This document shows, one piece after another, positions 15,300-23,500 of a stretch of DNA of 64,000 nucleotides. Under the pieces are notes generated by a model. It made no database searches. It worked only from the letters and a program-made list of their open reading frames with translations, and had not been told where the DNA came from. The position numbers and the translations under genes are program-made. The stretch's first letter is position 1, and every line of letters begins with the position of its first letter. The DNA comes from Micromonospora_E sp048060115 (GTDB lineage: Bacteria > Actinomycetota > Actinomycetes > Mycobacteriales > Micromonosporaceae): positions 1 through 64,000 of the forward strand of contig NZ_JBHMIM010000040.1 in NCBI RefSeq assembly GCF_048060115.1, given 5' to 3'.

Positions 15300-15645
15300 G
15301 AGTTTCCTCCTGTTGCCGGTTGCCGTCTTGAATTCTCCCAGTTCATCCAGGGTCGCCCACCGGATGGGCGGATATTGAGAGATGGCTATTGTGCTTCCGG
15401 TCGATGTGTGATGGGATATCGATTACCGAGGCGGTGCGGGGGCTGACGCACCGTCATTCGGACTCGCCGGGAGCTACGCGAGCGCGCACACGTCCATCGG
15501 ACGGCACGTCGTCCGGCCGTGACCACGGCACGACGACTGGCAGCCGTTCCTCCTCATGTTCGGGCGTTTCGCAATGTCGGCCCATCACCTTGTCCGCGTG
15601 GATGTGCACCCCCGTCCCCGTGGGCTGGTCAAGAAGGAGTTCTTG
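15300..15645. other. Divergent promoter region between pfkB and LPMO genes
   Basis: This 346-nt stretch contains the starts of two divergent transcripts. A small inverted repeat, CGCCCA-ccgga-TGGGCG (15354-15370), could be an operator. I looked for the CebR-type TGGGAGCGCTCCCA box expected for cellulose-regulated genes and did not find it. Open frames here lack ribosome sites and look spurious. Confidence 0.4.
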
Positions 15646-16746
15646 GTGAAAACCTTTCGTAGATTGGCGGTCATAGCCGCCGCCTCCGCACTCGCCGCTG
15701 GTCTACTCACGGTGGTGACCCCCAACGCGGCCTCGGCGCACGGCGCCGCGATGATGCCGGGCAGCCGCACCTACCTGTGCTGGGTGGACGGCCTCGACCA
15801 GACCGGTCAGATCAGACCGACCAACCAGGCCTGTTCCGCCGCCGTCAACCAGAGCGGCGCCAACTCGCTGTACAACTGGTTCAGCGTGCTGCGTTCCGAC
15901 GGCGCCGGCCGCAGAAGCGGGTTCATCCCGGACGGTCAGCTGTGCAGCGGCGGCAACTCCGGCTTCTCCGGCTACAACCTGGCCCGCAACGACTGGCCGC
16001 TGACCCACCTGACCGCCGGTGCCGGCATGGAGTTCAAGTACTCGAACTGGGCGCACCACCCGGGCACGTTCTACTTCTGGGTGACCAAGGACAGCTGGAG
16101 CCCGAACCGGCCGCTGGCCTGGAGCGACCTCGAAGCCACTCCGTTCCTGACGGTCACCAACCCACCGCAGCGCGGCGCGGTCGGCACCAACGACGGGCAC
16201 TACTACTTCAGCGGTCGCCTGCCGAGCAACAAGAGCGGTCGGCACATCATCTACTCGCACTGGGTGCGTTCGGACAGCCAGGAGAACTTCTACGGTTGCT
16301 CCGACGTGGTCTTCGACGGCGGCAACGGCCAGGTGACCGGTATCCGGGGCACTCCGATCAACCCGAACCCGACCCCGACCCCGGCGCCGACCACCCCCGG
16401 CCCGCAGCCGACGACTCCGGGCCCGAACCCCACCACCCCGGCGCCGTCCGGCGGCTGCTCGGCGACGTACCGGACGGTCAGCTCGTGGAGCGGCGGCTTC
16501 CAGGGTGAGGTGACGGTCACAAACACCGGCACCGCCAGCATCGGCGGCTGGAGCACCAACTGGAACCTCGGAAGCGGTGTCACGATCAACAGCGTCTGGA
16601 GCGGAACTCACACCACGAGTGGGTCCAACATCACCGTCCGTAACGTAGCGTGGAACGGCAACCTCGGCCCGAACGCCTCGACGACGTTCGGTTTCACCGC
16701 CAACGGAAGCTCCGGCACACCGTCGGTGAGCTGCTCGGCCTCCTGA
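15646..16746 (+). CDS. Secreted AA10 lytic polysaccharide monooxygenase with CBM2
   Basis: A copper oxygenase that cleaves crystalline polysaccharide outside the cell. Signal peptide 1-31 ends ASA, leaving mature N-terminal His32 (HGAAM), the first ligand of the copper histidine brace. The second is H138 in AHHPGTF. The AA10 domain extends to about residue 230, then a Pro/Thr linker (NPTPTPAPTTPG) leads to a C-terminal CBM2 (CSATYRTVSSWSGGFQ to PSVSC). The cellulose-type carbohydrate module suggests cellulose as substrate. GTG at 15646 has AAGGAG upstream, and a GTG/ATG further upstream would destroy the signal peptide. Confidence 0.93.
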   Translation: MKTFRRLAVIAAASALAAGLLTVVTPNAASAHGAAMMPGSRTYLCWVDGLDQTGQIRPTNQACSAAVNQSGANSLYNWFSVLRSDGAGRRSGFIPDGQLCSGGNSGFSGYNLARNDWPLTHLTAGAGMEFKYSNWAHHPGTFYFWVTKDSWSPNRPLAWSDLEATPFLTVTNPPQRGAVGTNDGHYYFSGRLPSNKSGRHIIYSHWVRSDSQENFYGCSDVVFDGGNGQVTGIRGTPINPNPTPTPAPTTPGPQPTTPGPNPTTPAPSGGCSATYRTVSSWSGGFQGEVTVTNTGTASIGGWSTNWNLGSGVTINSVWSGTHTTSGSNITVRNVAWNGNLGPNASTTFGFTANGSSGTPSVSCSAS

Positions 16747-16778
16747 TCCATCCCGAGCAACCAGCCACCACGGAACAC

Positions 16779-16814
16779 CCGGGGCCCGGCAGCGCTCGCG
16801 CTGCCGGGCCCCGG
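16779..16814. terminator. Bidirectional terminator between LPMO and asnB
   Basis: A perfect 16-bp GC-rich stem (16779-16794 with 16799-16814) closes on a 4-nt CTCG loop, 33 nt after the LPMO stop and 26 nt before the asnB stop. Structure and position between convergent genes support termination both ways. Confidence 0.8.
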
Positions 16815-16839
16815 CACGTGTTCGAGGCGACCGAACCTC

Positions 16840-18837
16840 TCAGGCGACCATCGAGCCGACGACCGGCTTGGTCAGCAACGCCGACTGGTTGCGCTGGATA
16901 CCCGGATCCAGCGAACGCTCCACGAAGATCGCGTGCCAGATGCAGAAGATCAGCACCGTCCACACCTTGCGGGAGTGGTCCGCCTCCTCCCGCTTGTGCT
17001 CGTCGAGCAGCCGCATCGCGTACGACAGATCGAGCAGGTCACCGGCGCCGGAGGTGGCGAAGATGTGCCGTACCCACTCGTACATCTCGCCGCGCAGCCA
17101 CACCCGGGTCGGAGTCGGAAAGCCCAGCTTGCGCCGGTTGACGATGGCCGGCGGCACCACGCCCGCCAGCGCCTGACGCATCGCGTACTTGGTGGCGTCC
17201 GACCGTGGCGGCAGCCGCAGCTCCACCGGGATCTTCGCCGCGACGTCGAAGACCTCCTTGTCCAGGAAGGGCACCCGGACCTCCAGCGAGTGGGACATCG
17301 AGATCCGGTCCGCCTTGACCAGGATGTCACCGCGCAGCCAGGTGTACAGGTCGACGTACTGCATCTTGGTGACGTCGTCCAGGTCGGCGCACTCAGCGTA
17401 GACCGGTGCGGTCACGTCGGTGTAACGCACCGACGGGTCGTAGCGGCGCATCAGGTGCTGCTTCTCCTCCTCGGTGAACATCCGGGCGTTGCCGTAGTAG
17501 CGCTCCTCGATCGGGGTGGTGCCGCGCTCCAGGAAACTCTTACCTTTCACGCCCTGCGGGATCACCTTGGACACCGCCCGCAGGCCCTTCTGCATCGGGT
17601 CCGGCAGGCCGTGCACCGCGCCGAGCGACAGCGGCTCGCGGTAGATGGTGTAGCCGCCGAAGAACTCGTCGGCCCCCTCGCCGGACAGCACCACGGTGAC
17701 GTGCTCGGCGGCCTTCTTCGCGACGAAGTAGAGCGGCACCAGCGCCGGATCGGCGACCGGATCGTCCAAGTGCCAGACGATGCGTGGCAACGCCTCCATC
17801 ATGTCCTGCGGCCCGATCTTCGTCGGCATGATGGTCACGCCGAGGTGCTCCGCCGAATCCTGGGCCACGTCGATCTCCGAGTAGCCCGGCACGTCGTAGC
17901 CGACGGTGAAGGTCAGGATGTTCGGGTTGAACTCGCGGGCCAGGGCCACCACAGCGGTCGAGTCGATGCCGCTGGACAGGAACGCGCCGACCGGCACGTC
18001 GGACCGCATGTGCATGCGGACGCTCTCCCGCAGCGTCTCGCGGATCTCGTCGTAGAGCCGCTGCGGCTCCGACACCGGAGCGGGCCGGAAGATCGGCTGG
18101 TACCAGCGGCGGATCTGCACCCCCCCGGCCGGGCCGGGCGGCGCCCCCGTCGGCTCCAGCGCCGGGGCCGACCAGGTCAACGACTCCCCGGAGCCGATCC
18201 GGCTGATCCCCTGGTGCAGGGTGCGCGGCTCGGGAACGTACTGCAGGGTCAGGTAGTGCGACAGGTTCGCGGTGTCCACCCCGGCGTCGCCGGCGTTGGC
18301 CGCGGCCGAGAACGGCAGCAGCGCCTTCTTCTCCGACGCCAGGTAGATGCCGTCCGGGGTCTGCAGGTAGTGCAGCGGCTTGATACCAAAGTAGTCCCGG
18401 GCGCCGAAGGCACGCCGCTGCTCCCGGTCCCAGATCACGAAGGCGAACATGCCGCGCAGCTTGTGCAGCACCTTCTCGCCCCAGTAGTGGAACCCGGCGA
18501 CGATCACCTCGCCGTCGCCAGCGGTGGCGAACTGGGCACCGAACTCGCGGATCAGCTGCTCGCGCAGCTCGATGTAGTTGTAGATCTCGCCGTTGAAGGT
18601 GAGCAGGTAGCGACCATCGGCGTAGGCCAGCGGCTCCTGGCTGGACGCCACGTCGATGATCGCCAGCCGTTTGTGTGCGAAGACCGCGTCCGCCCACCGC
18701 CCAGTCGGGTCGCCGATCACCTCCACACCTGTCTCGTCCGGGCCGCGGTGGTGCAGGCATTCCAACGCGTGGGCGATCGCGTCGCGGTGCGCGCCAGCGT
18801 CACCGCGAGCGCTGAAAAAGGCCAGGAGTCCGCACAT
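16840..18837 (-). CDS. asnB: Asparagine synthase, glutamine-hydrolysing
   Basis: Converts aspartate to asparagine with ATP and glutamine-derived ammonia. The protein has 665 residues. The start at 18837 places the glutaminase nucleophile at Cys2 (MCGLLAFFSARG), which rules out the ATG three codons upstream. The glutaminase domain contains the HHRGPDE and FNGEIYNY motifs. The synthetase domain has the ATP pyrophosphatase loop LSSGIDST and later LSGEGADEFFGGY. GGAAAG lies 8 nt upstream. It is monocistronic, divergent from the aminopeptidase gene and convergent with the LPMO gene. Confidence 0.93.
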   Translation of the reverse strand: MCGLLAFFSARGDAGAHRDAIAHALECLHHRGPDETGVEVIGDPTGRWADAVFAHKRLAIIDVASSQEPLAYADGRYLLTFNGEIYNYIELREQLIREFGAQFATAGDGEVIVAGFHYWGEKVLHKLRGMFAFVIWDREQRRAFGARDYFGIKPLHYLQTPDGIYLASEKKALLPFSAAANAGDAGVDTANLSHYLTLQYVPEPRTLHQGISRIGSGESLTWSAPALEPTGAPPGPAGGVQIRRWYQPIFRPAPVSEPQRLYDEIRETLRESVRMHMRSDVPVGAFLSSGIDSTAVVALAREFNPNILTFTVGYDVPGYSEIDVAQDSAEHLGVTIMPTKIGPQDMMEALPRIVWHLDDPVADPALVPLYFVAKKAAEHVTVVLSGEGADEFFGGYTIYREPLSLGAVHGLPDPMQKGLRAVSKVIPQGVKGKSFLERGTTPIEERYYGNARMFTEEEKQHLMRRYDPSVRYTDVTAPVYAECADLDDVTKMQYVDLYTWLRGDILVKADRISMSHSLEVRVPFLDKEVFDVAAKIPVELRLPPRSDATKYAMRQALAGVVPPAIVNRRKLGFPTPTRVWLRGEMYEWVRHIFATSGAGDLLDLSYAMRLLDEHKREEADHSRKVWTVLIFCIWHAIFVERSLDPGIQRNQSALLTKPVVGSMVA

Positions 18838-18904
18838 GGCAGACATCTTTCCACGCGGCGGTCACGCGGTACCGTCGAGTACGCCCAACCATGGGGAGGA
18901 CGCA

Positions 18905-20407
18905 GTGACACAGGACCAGACCGAGGGTACGTCGACCGAGATGGCCGCCGAGGCGGTGACCGAACAGCCGCGCACCGAGTCGCACGATCCGGACTTTCCG
19001 GAGAAGTTGCTGGAGTTCATGCGTACCGGCTGGCGCGACGACACGTTGCCGCTCGGGCCGCGCCCCGAGGTGCCGAACTACGCCCGCCGCCGATCGGCGC
19101 TGTCCGCGGCGTTCCCCGGTGAGACCCTGGTCGTCCCCACCGGCGTCGAGAAGACCCGGGCCAACGACACCGACTACCCGTTCCGGCCGGGCAGCGACTT
19201 CGCGTACCTGACCGGCGACCACGACCCGGACAGTGTGCTGGTGCTGCGCCCCAGCGGCGACCGGCATGACGCGGTGCTCTTCACCCGGCAGCGGTCGTCG
19301 CGGGAGACCGACGAGTTCTTCCGCAGCCGCGACGGCGAGCTGTGGGTGGGCCGACGACGCACCCTGGCGGAGAAGTCGACCGAGCTGGGACTGGAGACGG
19401 CACCGCTGAGTGACCTGCCGCAGGCGTTGGCCGGCTGCGCGCCGGGACGGACCCGGGTACTGCGCGGCTTCGACACGCGGGTGGACGCGGCGGTGCTGCC
19501 GTTCGACAGTGGGGACGACGCCGGTGCCCGCGACCGCGAGCTGGCTATCGCGATCTCGGAACAAAAGCTGGTCAAGGACGAGTGGGAGATCGCCCAGCTG
19601 CAGGCGGCGATCGACGCCACGGTGCGGGGCTTCGAGGACGTCGCCCGGGTGCTGCCGGCCGACCGACCGGTCTCCGAGCGGCTACTGGAGGGGGTGTTCG
19701 CGCTACGGGCGCGGCACGACGGCAACGACGTCGGCTACGGATCGATCGTCGGCTCGGGCGCGCACGCGACGATCCTGCACTGGGTGCGCAACGACGGGGT
19801 CACCCGGCCAGGTGAGTTGCTGCTGATGGACATGGGCGTGGAAGGCGAGCACCTCTACACCGCCGACGTGACCCGCACGCTGCCGGTGTCGGGCCGGTTC
19901 ACCGCGCTGCAGCGGCAGGTCTACGACATCGTGTACGCCTCCCAGCAGGCCGGCATGGACCTCATCAAGCCGGGGGTGAAGTTCAGCGACGTGCACCGGA
20001 CGTGCATGCGGGTGCTGGCCGAGGGCCTGGCCGAGCTGGGCGTGCTGCCGGTGAGCGTGGACGAGGCCATGGACAAGGAGTCGACCGTCTACCGGCGGTG
20101 GACCCTGCACGGCTTCGGTCACATGCTCGGCATCGACGTGCACGACTGCTCCCGGGCCCGCAAGGAGCGTTACCGTGACGGTGAGCTCGACGAGGGGTAC
20201 GTGTTGACCGTCGAGCCGGGCCTGTACTTCCAGCCGGAGGACGAGCTGGTGCCCGAGGAGTTGCGCGGCATCGGTATCCGGATCGAGGACGACGTGCTGG
20301 TCACGGCCGCCGGGGCGGTGAACCTGTCAGCCGGGCTGCCCCGCCGGGCCGACGAGGCGGAGTCCTGGTTGGCAGCCCAACGCGACGCCGGCCCCCGCCT
20401 ACCCTGA
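18905..20407 (+). CDS. pepP: Xaa-Pro aminopeptidase (aminopeptidase P)
   Basis: A dinuclear-metal M24B peptidase that removes N-terminal residues preceding proline. It has 500 residues; an N-terminal AMP_N domain (about 50-220) precedes the pita-bread catalytic domain. Metal ligands are seen as the aspartates in MDMGVEGEHLYTADVTR, the histidine in HGFGHMLGIDVHD and the glutamates in VEPGLYF and RIEDDVLV. GTG at 18905 with GGGAGG upstream is chosen. The N-terminal 40 residues are acidic and probably disordered. It probably acts in the cytosol, since no signal peptide is seen. Confidence 0.93.
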   Translation: MTQDQTEGTSTEMAAEAVTEQPRTESHDPDFPEKLLEFMRTGWRDDTLPLGPRPEVPNYARRRSALSAAFPGETLVVPTGVEKTRANDTDYPFRPGSDFAYLTGDHDPDSVLVLRPSGDRHDAVLFTRQRSSRETDEFFRSRDGELWVGRRRTLAEKSTELGLETAPLSDLPQALAGCAPGRTRVLRGFDTRVDAAVLPFDSGDDAGARDRELAIAISEQKLVKDEWEIAQLQAAIDATVRGFEDVARVLPADRPVSERLLEGVFALRARHDGNDVGYGSIVGSGAHATILHWVRNDGVTRPGELLLMDMGVEGEHLYTADVTRTLPVSGRFTALQRQVYDIVYASQQAGMDLIKPGVKFSDVHRTCMRVLAEGLAELGVLPVSVDEAMDKESTVYRRWTLHGFGHMLGIDVHDCSRARKERYRDGELDEGYVLTVEPGLYFQPEDELVPEELRGIGIRIEDDVLVTAAGAVNLSAGLPRRADEAESWLAAQRDAGPRLP

Positions 20408-20425
20408 CCGGGCCGCCGCCCCGCC

Positions 20426-20455
20426 CCGGCCCGGCCCGGCCCGGCCCGGCCCGGC
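20426..20455. repeat. Six tandem CCGGC pentamers
   Basis: CCGGC is repeated six times without interruption (20426-20455) in the gap after the aminopeptidase gene and runs directly into palindromic repeat copy B. It looks like slippage-prone low-complexity DNA. Confidence 0.85.
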
Positions 20456-20513
20456 GATCTTGCAGTTATCGAGAGGATTCGTCGGATTTGTCCATCGATA
20501 AGTGCAAGATCGC
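20454..20513. repeat. Dispersed palindromic repeat, copy B
   Basis: Arms 20454-20472 and 20495-20513 pair at 18 of 19 positions around a 22-nt spacer. The spacer ends CGGATTTGTCCA exactly as in copy A (127-194). Like copy A it lies between two convergent gene ends (aminopeptidase at 20407, amylopullulanase at 20541). Confidence 0.8.
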
Positions 20514-20540
20514 GGAGAGAGGCGGGGCGGCGGCGCGGGG

Positions 20541-23500
20541 TCAGCGGGGCTGGACGAAGACGGCGACGGTACGCGGTGGCACGGTGAACGCGCCGGTCGA
20601 GGAGTCGAAGGCGGCCTGACGGCTGACCGGGTCGGCCGAGTCGACCAACACCGGATGCAACTCGACGCCGGCCCGACGCAACTCGGGCAGCCGTTGCCGG
20701 ACCGGCTGCGGCGTCGCGTTGAAGATCACCGTCACCGACCGCCACCGCTCGTCCAGCCCGGCCGAACGCAGCCGCATGGTGATAACACCCGGCGTCTCGG
20801 CCGGCCCGGCCAACGGGAAGCTGACCCGCTGCTGCACCTCACGGGCGGTGGACAGGGCGAACACCGGGGACGAGGCACGGATTCGCAGCAGCTCCGCGTA
20901 CCGGGCGGCCGTCAGGTCGACCGTCGCACAGTCCGGCACCAGCGCCGGGTCGGCCAGCAACGGACCGGCGTACGGCCACTTGTCGGCGTTGTCTGCCGCC
21001 GGCGGCAGACCGATGCCGAAGCCGTTGCCGTCGGCACAGTCCCAGCGAACCTGGTTGAACCAGTCACCCGAGTTGTACGAGTTGCGGTCCAGCGACTTGG
21101 AGCGCAACCGTTCACTGCCGGCGGTCACGAACCCGGTGCCCTGGGCAAAGATCACCGTGGACAGCGCGAGCACCTGGGCTCGGGACCGGTCGGCCGCGGT
21201 GGTGCCGGCCGGCAGCTTGTACGCCAACGCGTCGTACAGGATCTCGTTGTCGTGGGCGTCGACGTAGCTGACCGCCTCCCCTGGCGCTGCTGTGTAGCCG
21301 GCCGGCGAACCGTTGTAGTCGACCTCGGCGCCGGTCACCCGGTCGCCGGAGGTGGCGGTGAACTCGTAGTCGGCCAGGTTGCCGGTCAGCCCGACCTTGA
21401 TGACGTCCTGCTGCTGGCGCAGCCGGGCCTGCTGCTCGGCGCTGCCGCCGTTGACCGGGTCGCCGTTGGGGTCGGTGAACAGGCCGCTGGCGAAGCCCTG
21501 CACCCGCGGATTTTCGTCGAACGGGCCGCCGCCGCGTACCGCGTCGCGCAGCCGGTCGGTGAACGTGCCGATCCCGGTGCCGGCCAGGTTGAGCTGGGTG
21601 GCCTGGGTGAACCGGGCGTCGCCGGACACCTCCCCGAAGTCCCAACCTTCGCCGTAGATCAGGATCGATCGCCCGTCGACCCCGTCGCGGGCCACGGTCA
21701 GCTTGTCCAGCGCCGCCCGTACCGCCAGGATGTTGGCCTTCGGATGGTGGCCCATCAGGTCGAACCGAAAACCGTCCACCTTGTACACCTTGGCCCAGGT
21801 GACGATCGAGTCGACGACCAGCTTGTCCATCATGGCGTGCTCCGGGGCGGTGTTGGCGCAGCAGGTGGAGGTGGCGACGGCGCCGTCGTCGAGCAGCCGG
21901 TGGTAGTACCCGGGCACGATCTGGTCCAGCACCGAGTGCCGGTCTACCCCGGCCGCCGAGGTGTGGTTGTAGACGACGTCGAGCACCACCCGCAGCCCGG
22001 CGTCGTTGATCCCGGCGACCATCCGCCGGAACTCCGCGGTACGCGCGGCACCGTCTGGGTCGGTGGCGTAGCCGCCTTCGGGCACGGTGTAGTGCAGCGG
22101 GTCGTAGCCCCAGTTGTAGCCGTCGCGGTCGGCGACGGCGGCGACGCACGCCTGCTGGCGAGGCGAGTCGGCCGGTAGCGCGACCAGGTCACAGTCCGGC
22201 ACGACCTGATCGGCGCGGCGTTCGGGAATGGTGGCGAAGTCGAACGTCGGCAGCAGGTGCAGGTGGGTGACGCCGGCGTCGGCCAGCGACGTCAGATGAC
22301 GCATCCCGGCGGTACGCGGGTCGGTGAAGGCCAGGTAGGTGCCGCGCCGGTCGACGGGGACGCTGGCGTCGGCGATGGAGAAGTCGCGTACCGAGACTTC
22401 CTGGATGTGGGTGCGGCCGGCCGGCACAGCGGCCGGTTTGCGCAGCCGCGCCCAGCCGGCCGGGGCGAGTGCCGCGTCGGTCAGGTCCACGATCTGGCTG
22501 TGCGTGGAGTCGGCGGCCAGCGCCACCGCGTACGGGTCGGTGACCGAGGCGGTGACCATCCGCTGGGCGGCCGGCTGCCAGGCGTCGACCTGGTAGCGGT
22601 AGTAGCGGCCGCGCCAGTCCGGTTCGCCGCGTACCGACCAGACGCCGGTGCGGTCGTCGCGGCGCATCGCGACGGTCCGATGCTGCGCGGTCGGGGTGTC
22701 GAACAACTGCAGTGCGACGGTACGGGCGGTGGGTGCCCACACCGACAAGGTCGGCCGGTCGCCGGTGAACGTGACGCCGAGCGGGGCCTTCGTGGCTGCG
22801 GCGTACCGGTCGTCGAGGACGCCGGGGATCTGCACCCCGGTGACGGCCAACAGGTTGCCCTCATGGTCGCGTTCGGCGACCGCGAGCTGGCCACGCAGCG
22901 CGGCGGCGACCTTGCCGCGGTCCCGCCTGTCGATGCCGAAGGTGCGGTAGGCCCACAGGTGCGGGAAGGCCGCCCGCTGGGTGTCGGTGAGCCCGTTGGG
23001 CTGCGCGGTCAGCGGGATCGACTGGTAGTCACCGGCGAGGTCGTCGCCGTCGACCGTCAACCCGCCGTCGGAAGCCCAGATCAGGTCGTGGCGTTTGCCG
23101 TCGGTCGGCCCGGCGTCCCAGGCGATGGTGGACCGGTCGATCCAGTGCGCCCGCTGCTTCGTCAGGTCCAGGTCGCGGCCGACGGTGGCGACCGGCGGCA
23201 GCAGGCGTCGCGGGTCGCCGGCGAGCAGCCACACCTCTCGACCTGCGGCGGCGAAGTCGAGCCGCTGGTCGGTGGGGAGGTCCTTTTCGTCGCCCCGGTG
23301 GATGATGTAGCTGAGCCCGGCGGCACCGTCGGCGAGCGGCACCCGGAAGGTGACGCCGAAGTCGTCGCTGGTGGCCGGCGGCAGCGGGTCGGCCCAGTCG
23401 GTCGGGGTGGCGGCACCGTCCCAGACGTGCAGCCCCCAGCCGGTGTAGTCGCCGTCGGCCCGGCGGTAGTGCAGCAACGCGATCGTGTCGTCGGTCGGTG

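Noticed and set aside
15300..15645. Search for a CebR-type 14-bp palindrome before the LPMO gene
   Set aside because: No match to TGGGAGCGCTCCCA was seen; only a shorter CGCCCA/TGGGCG repeat is present.
15389..15649. 86-codon frame upstream of the LPMO gene
   Set aside because: No ribosome site, Ser/Arg-rich, overlaps the true LPMO start and lacks any motif.
16933..19122. 729-codon plus-strand open frame opposite asnB
   Set aside because: Antisense shadow of a gene with complete asparagine synthase motifs.
20426..20455. Possible CRISPR-like repeat array
   Set aside because: Pure 5-bp tandem repeat without spacers. No repeat-spacer pattern or cas gene occurs in the window.
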